Shown in pieces: positions 53,876-62,917 of a DNA stretch of 64,000 nt (within the stretch, counting starts at the first letter, position 1; each line of letters begins with the position of its first letter). Below the pieces are notes generated by a model, which worked only from the letters and a program-made list of their open reading frames with translations, was not told where the DNA came from and did no database searches. The stretch spans positions 558,001-622,000 of the forward strand of contig NZ_CP033073.1 of the NCBI RefSeq assembly GCF_003675325.1. The letters run 5' to 3'. Position numbers and translations under genes: made by a program. Origin of the DNA: Streptomyces dangxiongensis (GTDB taxonomy: Bacteria; Actinomycetota; Actinomycetes; Streptomycetales; Streptomycetaceae).

Positions 53876-55115
53876 ATGAGCGGAATCCCACGCAGGCGGG
53901 TACTGACGGCGGGGCGCGGCGGCGGGCGCCCTCGGGACATTGGCCGCCTGTTCCTCCGGCACCGGCCTCCGGGTCGGCGGACCGGAGTCTGCGGACGGCC
54001 GGGGCACCGCGCGGGCCCGGCCCGTGCGGCCGATCGGCGACGGCTCCACCGCCGACACCGGCGCCCAGCCGCACCAGCCGGCGCCGGTGCGGCTGCGGCC
54101 GGGCGTGCGGCCCCCGCAGTTCGTGGTGTTCTCCTGGGACGGCGCGGGCGAGCTGAGCAACCGGCTGTTCTCCCGGTTCCGCAGGGTGGCCGCCGACCAC
54201 GGCGCCCACATGACCTTCTTCCTGAGCGGCATCTACACGCTGCCCGAGTCCAGGAAGCACCTCTACCGGCCGCCGCAGCACCCGGTCGGCGCCTCCGCCA
54301 TCGGCTACCTCGCCGACCGGCACATCCACGCCACCCTCCAGCAGATCCGCGCGGCCTGGCTGGAGGGGCACGAGATCGGCACCCACTTCAACGGGCACTT
54401 CTGCGGCGCCACCGGCGTGCGCCGCTGGTCCCCGGCCGAGTGGCGCAGCGAGATAGAACAGGCGGTCGACTTCGTGACCACCTGGCGGACCAACACCGGT
54501 TTCACCGAGCTGGACCCGCTGCCCTTCGACTACCGCAAGGAGCTGACCGGCGGTCGCACACCCTGCCTGGAGGGCCAGGCGGCCCTGCTGCCCACCGCCG
54601 CCGCGCTCGGCTGGACGTACGACGCCAGCTCCCCCGGCGGGCTGCAGAGCTGGCCCGGCAAGGTCCAGGGCGGCCGGGTCTGGGACTTCCCGCTCCAGTC
54701 CATACCCTTCGCCGGCCACTCCTTCCAGGTCCTTTCGATGGACTACAACCTGATGTTCAACCAGTCCGGCGGCAACCCGCTCGGCGACCGCGCGCGGTAC
54801 CGACTGTGGCGCGCCCAGGCCCGCGACACCTATCTGGCCGGTTTCCGGCGGGCGTACGAGAGCAACCGCGCGCCCCTGTTCATCGGCAACCACTTCGAAC
54901 GCTGGAACGGCGGCGTCTACATGGACGCCGTCGAGGAGGCGATCGGGACGATGGCCGCGTACGACGACGTACGGTTCGTGTCGTTCAAGCAGCTCGTGGC
55001 CTGGCTGGAGGCGCAGGACCCGGCGGTGCTGCGCCTCCTGCGCACGCTGCCGCCCGGGCAGGCACCGGCGGGCGGCTGGGCGGAGTTCCTGGGCGCGGCG
55101 GGCACCCGGTCGTGA
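53876..55115 (+). CDS. Polysaccharide-deacetylase-like lipoprotein, frameshifted in its signal peptide (probable one-base error)
   Basis: The main frame covers a deacetylase-like domain with SWDGAGE, the metal-binding HFNGH pair in EIGTHFNGHFCG, and a C-terminal GNHFERWNGGVYM. The frame upstream of 53940 meets a stop. The natural start, ATG 53876 (MSGIPRRRVLTAG), is in another frame. Removing one G from the run 53911-53914 joins them into a Tat-type lipoprotein signal, RRRVLTAG followed by AAAGALGTLAACSSG, which is exactly what is expected. I therefore annotate the full span. Its substrate is probably a cell-surface polysaccharide. Confidence 0.82.
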
Positions 55116-55189
55116 AAGCCGGTCGGAGCGGTCTGTTTTGATGGGTGGGCACCCCGTGATCCGTTCCGGAAGGACCCGCCCTGAACACC

Positions 55190-56434
55190 GTGCTCGCCGA
55201 GGCCCTGTCCGTCGTCCTCCTGGTCGCCGTGCTCGCCTGGGCGGTCGTACGGCCGTTCGGCCGCACGGAGGCGGTCATGGCCGTCCCCGCCGCCGGGATC
55301 GCGATCGCGACCGGTGCGATCTCCCTGGACCACGCCCGGGCCGAGGCCGAGCGGCTCGGGCCCGTGGTCGGGTTCCTGGCGGCGGTGCTGGTCCTCGCCC
55401 ACTTCTGTGACGTGGAGGGGCTGTTCCAGGCGTGCGGGGCGTGGACGGCCCGGTGGGCGGCGGGCCGCCCGGTGCGGCTGCTGACGGCGGTGTTCGCGCT
55501 GGCGTCCGCCATCACGGCCGTCCTCAGCCTGGACGCGACCGTCGTACTGCTGACCCCGGTGGTGTTCGCGACGGCCGCGCGCACCGGCGTACGGCCCAAA
55601 CCCCACGTCTACGCCTGCACCCACCTGTCCAACACGGCGTCGCTGCTGCTGCCGGTGTCCAACCTGACGAACCTGCTCGCGTTCGCGGCGAGCGGGCTCG
55701 CCTTCACCCGGTTCGCGGCGCTGATGGCGCTGCCGTGGCTGGCGGCTATCGGCGTCGAGTACCTGGTGTTCCGGCGGTTCTTCGCCCGGGACCTCGCGGC
55801 GGCGGCCCCGGCCGGCCGCGATTGCGGCGAGGCGCCGGTTCTGCCGCTGTTCGCGCTCGTGACCGTGGGCGGCACGCTCGCCGGCTTCGTCGTGGCGTCG
55901 GCGTTCGGCGTGGAACCGGCCTGGGTGGCCGGGGCGGGCGCGCTGGTGCTGGCCGGGCGGTCGCTCCTGCGCCGCCGGGCGACCGTGCCCGATGTCGTGC
56001 GGGCGGCGGCCCCGTCCTTCCTCGTGTTCGTCCTGGCGCTCGGCGTCGTGGTGCGGGCGGTCGTCGACAACGGGCTCGCCGACGTGCTCGGCCACGTGGT
56101 GCCGGACGGCACCGGGCTGCCGGCGCTGCTCGGCACCGCGGCGCTGGCCGCCGTACTGGCGAACGTGATCAACAACCTGCCCGCGGTGCTGGTCCTGCTG
56201 CCGCTGGCGGCGCCCGCCGGGCCGGGCGCGGTTCTCGCCGTACTGCTCGGCGTCAACATCGGCCCGAACCTCACCTACGCCGGATCGCTGGCCACGCTGC
56301 TGTGGCGGCGGATCGTCCACCAGCACGAGCACGACGTGGACCTGGGGGAGTTCACCCGGCTCGGCCTGCTCGCCGTGCCGTCCTCCCTCGCCGTCGCGGT
56401 GGTGGCACTGTGGGGGTCGCTCCGGATTTTCTGA
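55190..56434 (+). CDS. ArsB/NhaD/SLC13-type ion transporter
   Basis: This 414-residue membrane protein has about eleven helices and two pseudo-symmetric halves with helical-hairpin motifs SNTASLLLPVSNLTNLLAF and ANVINNLPAVLVLLPL, as in the ion-transporter superfamily that includes ArsB and SLC13 carriers. The substrate cannot be told from sequence. GTG 55190 is 15 bases after AAGGA; a CTG at 55181 in frame has better spacing, so the true start may be slightly upstream. Confidence 0.85.
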   Translation: MLAEALSVVLLVAVLAWAVVRPFGRTEAVMAVPAAGIAIATGAISLDHARAEAERLGPVVGFLAAVLVLAHFCDVEGLFQACGAWTARWAAGRPVRLLTAVFALASAITAVLSLDATVVLLTPVVFATAARTGVRPKPHVYACTHLSNTASLLLPVSNLTNLLAFAASGLAFTRFAALMALPWLAAIGVEYLVFRRFFARDLAAAAPAGRDCGEAPVLPLFALVTVGGTLAGFVVASAFGVEPAWVAGAGALVLAGRSLLRRRATVPDVVRAAAPSFLVFVLALGVVVRAVVDNGLADVLGHVVPDGTGLPALLGTAALAAVLANVINNLPAVLVLLPLAAPAGPGAVLAVLLGVNIGPNLTYAGSLATLLWRRIVHQHEHDVDLGEFTRLGLLAVPSSLAVAVVALWGSLRIF

Positions 56435-56467
56435 GGGGCGCGGACCGAGCCGAGGGAGGCCGACCGG

Positions 56468-56983
56468 ATGCGTGTGATCGCCTGGCTCGTCGAGGGAACC
56501 TGGCCCGCCTGCGTGGACGCCGTCCGCGCGCATGCGCCGGACGGTTGCGAGGTGGTGCTGCTCCACGTCAGCGGACCCGATGTGCCGGCGGTGGCGCACG
56601 GGGCCTTCGCCGGGCTGCTCGGGCGCGGCGGGCGGCGGGGGCACCGCCCGGCCGGGGGCTGGGAGAGTGATCCCGGTGACCGGCTGGAGGCACTCGGCGG
56701 CACGTCGGCGGCGGAGCTTCTGGACGCGGCGGCCGAACGGCTCGGGCGGCCGTGTACGCGGGCGGAGCGCTCGGGCCGCGTCGAGCGGGAGGTGGTGGCC
56801 GCCGCCGAGGGAGCCGGTCTGCTGGTGGTGGCCCGGGACGGGGACCGGTCCCGGCTCGGGCCGGGCAGCCTCGGCCCGGCCGTCCGGTTCGCCGTCGATC
56901 ACGCGCCCTGCCCGGTCCTGCTGGTGTGGCCGGAACCGGCTCCGGAGCTGGGGACGATCCCGCCCCCGCCGTCCGGGCCGTAG
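56468..56983 (+). CDS. Universal stress protein family protein
   Basis: The 171-residue protein has the alpha/beta USP pattern: opening strand MRVIAWLVEG, VVLLHVSGPDV, and a closing DHAPCPVLLVWPEP strand after GPGSLGPAVRF, which is close to the ATP-binding G-x-x-G-x-x-x-x-x-G/S-V loop. The role is not known. It starts 33 bases after the transporter gene stop and its own stop is four bases from the convergent lectin-protein gene. Confidence 0.8.
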   Translation: MRVIAWLVEGTWPACVDAVRAHAPDGCEVVLLHVSGPDVPAVAHGAFAGLLGRGGRRGHRPAGGWESDPGDRLEALGGTSAAELLDAAAERLGRPCTRAERSGRVEREVVAAAEGAGLLVVARDGDRSRLGPGSLGPAVRFAVDHAPCPVLLVWPEPAPELGTIPPPPSGP

Positions 56984-56987
56984 GCGC

Positions 56988-58985
56988 TCAGGGCGTCGGA
57001 CCGGGCGTGGCCGCGGGCACGGCGGGCGGCACCGGGACGGTGTCGCCCGCCCAGCTGACGTTCTCCATCCGGAGATCGGGTCGGGCGGTGTCGACCGTCC
57101 AGCGCTGGCCGGCGCCCGCGGCGGCGCGGGTCTTGAGCACGAGGGCGCCGGAGCCGTCGGTGGCGGCCGGGGTGAGGGCCAGCTCCTGGTCCGAGCGGGG
57201 CACCAGGGCGCCCTGGAGGGTGAAGTCGTAGCGGATGGTGCGGGCGGCCCGGCCGGTGGCCGCGCAGGGGGCGAGGCGGACGGAGTAGCCGAGGCGGGAG
57301 TCCAGGCACAGGTCGGGGGCGGCGGCGTTGCGCAGCAGCCCGTCGGTCTCGTACGTCCACTGCTGGGCCGGAGCCGCGGAGCAGGCGGTGAGTTCCGTCT
57401 CGGCGCCCCGTACGGCCTTCTTGCCGACGATTCCGACGCACAGCCCGGAGGCGAGGTTGTGCAGCCTGCCGTGCAGCGCGCCCTGTCCGGTACCGCTCCC
57501 ACCGGCCCACGTCGCGCCCGGCGAGGGAGACTTCCCGCCCGGCGTCCGTGACGGCGTGCCCGCGGCACGGGGACCCGGGGCGCCACCGGAACCGTGGACC
57601 GCCCACAGCACCAGGGGAAGCGCGACCAGCCCGCCGACGGCCAGTACGGCCACCCCGAGCTGCCGCCGCCGCGCACGCCGCACGGCCCGGTGGAGCGAAC
57701 GGGGGGAGCCGGGGGGCACGGGGGCGGCCGGGTCGGCGGGCTTGTGGGGGCCGGTGCGACTGGTGGGTCCGGCGGGGGCGGCGTGTCCGGCGGGGCCGGC
57801 GCTGTCACCGCGCCCTCCGGTCTCCCCGGGCCCGCCGGTGTCGGCGGATCCGGGAGGAACGGTGGAGGCGCGGAACCCGGCCGCTCGCCTGAGGGCGCCC
57901 GGGATCCGGCGGCCGGCGGACCCGGCGCGCTCGGCCGCCCGGCCGGGACCGGTCGCCGTACCCGACGCGGCCGGGTCGGCCGGCCCGGCGGGTGCTGCGT
58001 GCCCCGCCGGGCCCGCGGGTCCCGGGCCGGTGAAGGATTCGCCGGCCCGCGGGGTGGCGGCGTCCCCGGCGTGGGACGGGAAGGCGTCCCCGGCGCCGTA
58101 CGGGGACGCGTTCCCGGTGCCGGGCGGGAAGGCGGGCTCGTCCGCCAGGGGCACGGTGGCGGCCGGAGGCGGCGCGGTGGGCGCCTCGGCGCGGCTCGTC
58201 CTGGACTCCAGGTAGCCGTGGGCGCCCCAGCCGAGGACGGCTTCGGCCAGCGCGGCACCCAACCCCGCGTTGAACCGGTCAAGCTGGTCGGCGGTGCGGG
58301 TGCAGTGGGGGCAGCGGGCCAGGTGCCGGCCCAGGTCGGGGTCGATGTCCGTGCCGCCGCGCCGGAAGGTCACGTCGAGCATGCGCAGATAGCGCCGGCA
58401 CTCGTCCTCGGGGGCGAGTTCGCGGTGCGCCTGGAGGCATTCGTCGCGGAGCCGTTCGCGGGCCCGGCGGAGTTCGACGCCGGTGTTCTCCTCGTCCAGA
58501 CCGAGCAGGGCGGCGGGCGCGGACAGGGGTTCGGCCTCGACCTCGGTGTGCCACAGCACGGCACGGGAGGTCTCGGGCACCCGCTGGAACGCGCGGGACA
58601 GCAGCCGCCGGCCGGGCGGCGGGAGCAGCCGGGCCGCGACGCGCTCGCCGGTGCCGTCGTCGGGGCGCAGGGCGGGGTGGAGGAGTTCCCGGCGCTCGTC
58701 GGTGTCCCACTCGGCCGCGATCCGACGGACCACGACCAGCAGGTGGGGCCGCCAGGCGGCGGTCGGCCCGGCCTGGCGGAGGGAGGCGCCGAAGAGCCGG
58801 GTGAACGCGGCGGTGGTGAGCATCCCGGCGGCGCGCGGACCGTCCGTGCACAGCCGGGCGTAGGCGAAGGCGGCCGTCCAGTGCCGGTCGAGGAGTTCGC
58901 CGACCGGATGCAGCGCGGGTGACGTTCCCGTCCATTTCCTCAGTGCGGCACCGAGCTGCTCGTCCGACGGGCCTGCCTCATGCAC
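56988..58985 (-). CDS. Membrane protein: sigma-like N-terminus, zinc-finger motif, TM segment, ricin-type lectin domain (paralogue)
   Basis: This 665-residue protein repeats the design of the one at 41894-43672. Residues about 20-215 resemble ECF sigma regions, including LWHTEVEAEPLSAPAALLGL, a motif nearly identical in both proteins. HLARCPHCTRTADQL near 220-233 is zinc-binding-like, a Pro/Ala/Gly linker follows, then one membrane helix (about 441-463) and a ricin B-like trefoil from about 503 (LASGLCVGI, QQWTYETDGLLRN, LCLDS). ECRRYLRMLDVTFRRGG matches ECRHHNRLLDIPIRRGG. The two genes arose by duplication and are 13 kb apart with unrelated neighbours. A surface-sugar sensor is inferred. Confidence 0.8.
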   Translation of the reverse strand: MHEAGPSDEQLGAALRKWTGTSPALHPVGELLDRHWTAAFAYARLCTDGPRAAGMLTTAAFTRLFGASLRQAGPTAAWRPHLLVVVRRIAAEWDTDERRELLHPALRPDDGTGERVAARLLPPPGRRLLSRAFQRVPETSRAVLWHTEVEAEPLSAPAALLGLDEENTGVELRRARERLRDECLQAHRELAPEDECRRYLRMLDVTFRRGGTDIDPDLGRHLARCPHCTRTADQLDRFNAGLGAALAEAVLGWGAHGYLESRTSRAEAPTAPPPAATVPLADEPAFPPGTGNASPYGAGDAFPSHAGDAATPRAGESFTGPGPAGPAGHAAPAGPADPAASGTATGPGRAAERAGSAGRRIPGALRRAAGFRASTVPPGSADTGGPGETGGRGDSAGPAGHAAPAGPTSRTGPHKPADPAAPVPPGSPRSLHRAVRRARRRQLGVAVLAVGGLVALPLVLWAVHGSGGAPGPRAAGTPSRTPGGKSPSPGATWAGGSGTGQGALHGRLHNLASGLCVGIVGKKAVRGAETELTACSAAPAQQWTYETDGLLRNAAAPDLCLDSRLGYSVRLAPCAATGRAARTIRYDFTLQGALVPRSDQELALTPAATDGSGALVLKTRAAAGAGQRWTVDTARPDLRMENVSWAGDTVPVPPAVPAATPGPTP

Positions 58986-59263
58986 GGCTGCATTCCTCCA
59001 GAAACGAAACGGGAATTAGTCCATACCAATGAGTACGGGGAGAGGTCGGGGCAGCTCGAAATACACGGGGAATGTGTGTGCCCGCGCGCCGACAGCCCAC
59101 ACTTTTACACGACCGAACACACTCGAACAAGAGATCTTCTGGTTCGCCGGCAATTGCTTTTCGGTATTTCCTTGTTGACGCGCCGTCGAAGAAAGCGTTC
59201 TTCCTGCCTTTGCCGCCGCGTCCGTGCGACGCGGAACGCGCGTCGCACGGACCGCCGGAACGG

Positions 59264-60232
59264 TCAGTGACCGCTGACCGCGCGAGCGGTGTAGGGCCGC
59301 TCCAGTTCCTCGGCCTCCTCGTCGCCGAGTTCGAGATCGACGGCCGCGACCGCGTCCTCGATGTGCCGCGCCTCGGCGGCGCCCACGATGGGGGCCGTCA
59401 CCGTGTCCCGGCGCAGCAGCCAGGCCAGGGCCACCTGCGCGCGCGGCACGCCGCGGTCGGCCGCGATGCGGGTGACGGCCTCGACGATCGCGCGGTCGCT
59501 CTCCAGGTACAGCCGGCTGCCGAAGTCGTCGGTGGCGCTGCGTCCGGTGACCGTGCCCCAGTCGCGGGTGAGCCGGCCGCGGGCGAGCGGGCTCCACGGC
59601 AGCACGCCGACGCCCTGGTCCGCGCACAGGGGCAGCATCTCCCGCTCCTCCTCGCGGTAGAGGAGGTTGTAGTGGTTCTGCATGGACACGAACTTCGTCC
59701 AGCCGTGCCGTTCGGCGGTGTGCTGCGCCTTGGAGAACTCCCACGCGTACATCGAACTGGCGCCGATGTAGCGCACCTTGCCCGCCTTGACCAGGTCGTG
59801 CAGCGCCTCCATCGTCTCCTCGATCGGAGTGGAGTGGTCGTAGCGGTGGATCTGGTAGAGGTCGACGTAGTCGGTGCCGAGGCGGCGCAGGCTGTGGTCG
59901 ATCTCGCTCATGACGGCCTTGCGGGACAGCCCGGCCCCGTTGGGGCCCGGCCGCATCCGGCCGTTGAGCTTGGTGGCCAGCACGATCTCGTCACGGTCGG
60001 CGAAGTCGCGCAGGGCCTTGCCGACGATCTCCTCGCTGGTGCCGTCGGAGTAGACGTTGGCGGTGTCGAAGAAGTTGACGCCCGCCTCCAGCGCCTGCCG
60101 GATGAGCGGGCGGGACGCCTCCTCGTCGAGGGTCCACTCGTGCGTGCCGCGGTCCGGCAGCCCGTAGGTCATGCAGCCCAGACAGATCCGCGAGACGTCC
60201 AGGCCCGTCGAACCGAGCTTCACGTACTGCAT
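59264..60232 (-). CDS. Aldo/keto reductase
   Basis: The 322-residue NADPH-dependent oxidoreductase has the AKR tetrad in DTANVYSDGTSEEIVG (Asp and Tyr), LATKLNG (Lys) and YQIHRYD (His), and a C-terminal cofactor region (APIVGAAEARHIEDAVAAVD). It resembles the AKR enzymes often annotated as ion-channel-subunit-like or oxidoreductase of unknown substrate. ATG 60232 has AGGAG eight bases upstream; the open frame further upstream has no ribosome site. Confidence 0.93.
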   Translation of the reverse strand: MQYVKLGSTGLDVSRICLGCMTYGLPDRGTHEWTLDEEASRPLIRQALEAGVNFFDTANVYSDGTSEEIVGKALRDFADRDEIVLATKLNGRMRPGPNGAGLSRKAVMSEIDHSLRRLGTDYVDLYQIHRYDHSTPIEETMEALHDLVKAGKVRYIGASSMYAWEFSKAQHTAERHGWTKFVSMQNHYNLLYREEEREMLPLCADQGVGVLPWSPLARGRLTRDWGTVTGRSATDDFGSRLYLESDRAIVEAVTRIAADRGVPRAQVALAWLLRRDTVTAPIVGAAEARHIEDAVAAVDLELGDEEAEELERPYTARAVSGH

Positions 60233-60370
60233 CGTTGCTGCTCCTGCCGTCGGAACGATCGTCACGGCAGAGCCTACGACGGGGCCCGGGGCCGACTTGA
60301 CGGCGCCGGTGTGCGGGCGATTTGATCCTGACCGTGCCGCGCCGCCCGGCGTGGGCAGGATGGAGCGGAC

Positions 60371-61219
60371 TTGCCCACGGGTGTTCTCCGCGCCGCAGGG
60401 CCCCTGCCGGCCCTGGGCGCCGTGTCAGCGGCCCTGATCGTCGCGGTGACGGCGCTGACCGGCTGCGCCCCCGGCCACCGGGGCGAGCACGGTGCGGCGA
60501 GGCCGGCCGCGCTGCGGCTGCCCCCGCGCGGCGCCGGGTTCGACTACCAGATCGGCGGCGCCTATCCCCCGCCGAAGGGCGTGCGGATCGTCAGCCGCGA
60601 CCGGTCCGACTCCCCCGCGCCGGGCCTGTACAACATCTGTTACGTCAACGCCTTCCAGGCCCAGCCCGCCGAGCGCTCCTCTTGGCCGGCCGACCTGCTG
60701 CTGCGCGACGCGCACGGCGCGGTCGTCATCGACGAGGACTGGAACGAGCCGCTGCTCGACCTCCGCACCCCCGCCCGGCGGAAGCGGGTGGCACGGCGGG
60801 TGAACACGTGGATCGACGACTGCGCACAAAAGGGCTTCGACGCCGTCGAGCCCGACAACTACGACAGCTACACCCGCTCCCACCGGCTGCTCACCGCGGC
60901 CGACGCGACCGCGTTCATGACCCTCCTCTCCCGCCACGCGCACACCCGGCACCTGGCCATCGCGCAGAAGAACACCGCGGAACTGGCCGGGCAGCGCCGA
61001 CGGGTCGGGCTGGACTTCGCGGTGTCGGAGGAGTGCGGGCAGTACGACGAGTGCGAGGTGTACGCGAAGGCGTTCGACGACCGGGTGGTGGACATCGAGT
61101 ACACCGGCGCGGGGCTGCGCACGGCCCGTGCCCGGTGGGGCGGCCGGCTGAGCATCGTCCGCCGTGACCGGGACGTGTCCACCCCGGGCAGCGCCGCGTA
61201 CGTCCGCAGGGTGCGCTAG
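60371..61219 (+). CDS. GH114-type endo-alpha-1,4-polygalactosaminidase lipoprotein
   Basis: The 282-residue product has a lipoprotein signal (ALIVAVTALTGCAPG) and a TIM-barrel domain of the GH114/TM1410 group, with FDYQIGGAYPPP, YNICYVNAFQ, VIDEDWNEP, GFDAVEPDNYDSY and FAVSEECGQY containing the likely catalytic acidic residues. Relatives cut alpha-1,4-linked galactosamine polymers. TTG 60371, with GGAG six bases upstream, is taken as start. Confidence 0.85.
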   Translation: MPTGVLRAAGPLPALGAVSAALIVAVTALTGCAPGHRGEHGAARPAALRLPPRGAGFDYQIGGAYPPPKGVRIVSRDRSDSPAPGLYNICYVNAFQAQPAERSSWPADLLLRDAHGAVVIDEDWNEPLLDLRTPARRKRVARRVNTWIDDCAQKGFDAVEPDNYDSYTRSHRLLTAADATAFMTLLSRHAHTRHLAIAQKNTAELAGQRRRVGLDFAVSEECGQYDECEVYAKAFDDRVVDIEYTGAGLRTARARWGGRLSIVRRDRDVSTPGSAAYVRRVR

Positions 61220-61301
61220 GTGTGCCGCGCCGGGCAGCCGGGGCCGTACGGCGGCCGGTGACCCCTGACGGGGCGTCAGGGGCCGCGGCGTTCGCGGGGT
61301 G

Positions 61302-61493
61302 TCAGGGGGTCAGGGTGATCGCGCTCACCGGGCAGGCGCGGGCCGCCTCCCGGACCATCGGGTCGCCCGAGCCGTCCTCGCGGCCCGGGACGAGGGTGCT
61401 GTAGCCGTCGTCGTCCTGGGTGAAGACTCCCGGTGCTGCCAGCGCGCACTGTCCGGCGCCGATGCAGGCGTCCTTGTCGATGTCGATGTGCAT
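61302..61493 (-). CDS. [3Fe-4S] ferredoxin partner of the P450
   Basis: The 63-residue ferredoxin has C10 and C16 in CIGAGQC and C54 in ACPVSAI. The position that would hold a fourth cysteine is Ala, so the cluster should be [3Fe-4S]. Its start is 12 bases after the P450 stop. Ferredoxins of this size pass electrons to CYP105-like enzymes in Streptomyces. Confidence 0.93.
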   Translation of the reverse strand: MHIDIDKDACIGAGQCALAAPGVFTQDDDGYSTLVPGREDGSGDPMVREAARACPVSAITLTP

Positions 61494-61505
61494 GAGGAGA
61501 GCCTC

Positions 61506-62735
61506 TTACCAGGTCACGGGGAGTTCCAGCATCCCCTGGATCGTGTCGCCGGGTTTGAAGGGGATCTCCTCGGCGGGGGCGGCCAGTCGCAGGCCGGGCA
61601 GCCGCGCGAACAGGCTGCCGAGGGCGATCTCCAGTTCCGCGCGGGCCAGGTTCTGGCCCAGGCACTGGTGGATGCCGAAGCCGAACGCCATGTGGTGGCG
61701 GGAGGGGCGGTGGAGGTCCAGGGCGTCGGGGTCGTCGTACACGGCCGGGTCCCGGTTGATCACCGAGGTGGCGAAGAGCACCGCCTCGCCGGCCCGGATC
61801 GTGGCGCCGGCGACCTCGATGTCCTCGACCGCCACCCGCTGCAGTCCCTCGGCGATGGACAGCATCCGCAGCAGTTCCTCCACGGCGGCGGGCAGCAGCG
61901 CGGGGTCGGCGCCCAGCTCGGCGGCCCGGCCGGGTTGCCTGAGCAGCGTGTAGGTGCCCAGGGAGATCATGTTGGCGGTCGTCTCGTGGCCGGCGACCAG
62001 CAGGATGATGGCCAGCGAGACGGCCTCGGTGCGCTCCAGCTCCCCGGTGCGCAGCCGCTGGTGTACCAGTTCGTCGAGGATGCCGTCGCCGGGCTCGGTT
62101 TCCTTGGCCTTGGCGTCGATCAGGCCGCCGAGGTACTCCTCCAGCCGACGGCGGGCCTGTTCGGTGTCCTCGCCGGTCGGGCCGCGCAGCAGTCTGCGGG
62201 ACTGCTCCTCGAAGAACTCGTGGTCGGCGTAGGGCACGCCGAGCAGGCCGCAGATCACCATCGACGGTACGGGCAGCGCGAAGGCGGAGACCAGTTCGGC
62301 GGGCGGCCCCTGCTCGATCATCGCGCCGAGCAGCTCGTCCACGATCCGCTGGATCCCGGGGCGCAGTTCCATCGCGCGTCGGACGGTGAACGACGGGATC
62401 ATCATGCGCCGCTGCCGCTGGTGCTCGGGGTCGTCCTCGCCGAGCAGGGCCACCCTGCGGTTGCGGGCGGCCTCGAAGCGGGCGGTGACCGCGGGGAAGC
62501 CGGGGCGGCGGCGGTCGGCGGACAGGCGGGGGTCGGCGAGCAGGGTGCGGGCGGTGGCGTGCGCGGTGACCGCCCACACCTCGCGTCCGTCGTAGAGGGT
62601 GACGCGGGACAGGGGACGCCCGTCGCGCAGCGGGTCGTATCCGGTGGGCGGGTGGTAGGGGCAGGTGCGGTCCTGGGGGAAGGCGACGGGTTCGGCCGGG
62701 GAAGCCGGGCCGGTGGTGTCCGTCAGTTCCGTCAT
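61506..62735 (-). CDS. Cytochrome P450, CYP105-like
   Basis: This 409-residue monooxygenase has the I-helix AGHETT, EELLR, and the haem loop FGFGIHQCLGQNLARAE. The opening TCPYHPPTGYDPLRDGRPLSR is typical of CYP105-type enzymes, which oxidise a wide range of small molecules. The ferredoxin gene follows directly. ATG 62735 has GAGG eight bases upstream. A perfect palindrome 46 bases upstream suggests that the pair is induced by release of a repressor; no repressor gene is adjacent. Confidence 0.93.
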   Translation of the reverse strand: MTELTDTTGPASPAEPVAFPQDRTCPYHPPTGYDPLRDGRPLSRVTLYDGREVWAVTAHATARTLLADPRLSADRRRPGFPAVTARFEAARNRRVALLGEDDPEHQRQRRMMIPSFTVRRAMELRPGIQRIVDELLGAMIEQGPPAELVSAFALPVPSMVICGLLGVPYADHEFFEEQSRRLLRGPTGEDTEQARRRLEEYLGGLIDAKAKETEPGDGILDELVHQRLRTGELERTEAVSLAIILLVAGHETTANMISLGTYTLLRQPGRAAELGADPALLPAAVEELLRMLSIAEGLQRVAVEDIEVAGATIRAGEAVLFATSVINRDPAVYDDPDALDLHRPSRHHMAFGFGIHQCLGQNLARAELEIALGSLFARLPGLRLAAPAEEIPFKPGDTIQGMLELPVTW

Positions 62736-62780
62736 GGAAGAGACCTCGCAGACGAAGGGGTGCGTCGTGCCGATCTTCAT

Positions 62781-62799
62781 TAGATGCCCAGGGCATCTA
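62781..62799. promoter_or_regulatory. Perfect palindrome TAGATGCCC-A-GGGCATCTA, candidate operator
   Basis: A 9-bp perfect dyad around a single base lies 46 bases before the P450 start, where an operator would overlap the promoter. It is the most perfect protein-binding-type palindrome in the window and stands out against the GC background. Confidence 0.65.
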
Positions 62800-62917
62800 T
62801 AGGTCGACGCCAAGTTCGGCCAGTTGGGCGTGGTGCGCGATCTGGCCGGATGCGAGGGGCCGGGGGGGCGGAAACCGGCCGCGGTTCACGCCCCCGGGGG
62901 TGCGCTCCGCCGGTGGC

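Noticed and set aside
58980..59270. 96-codon plus-strand frame in the region upstream of the second lectin protein
   Set aside because: No ribosome site, unusual composition for this genome and overlap with the promoter region of the divergent gene.
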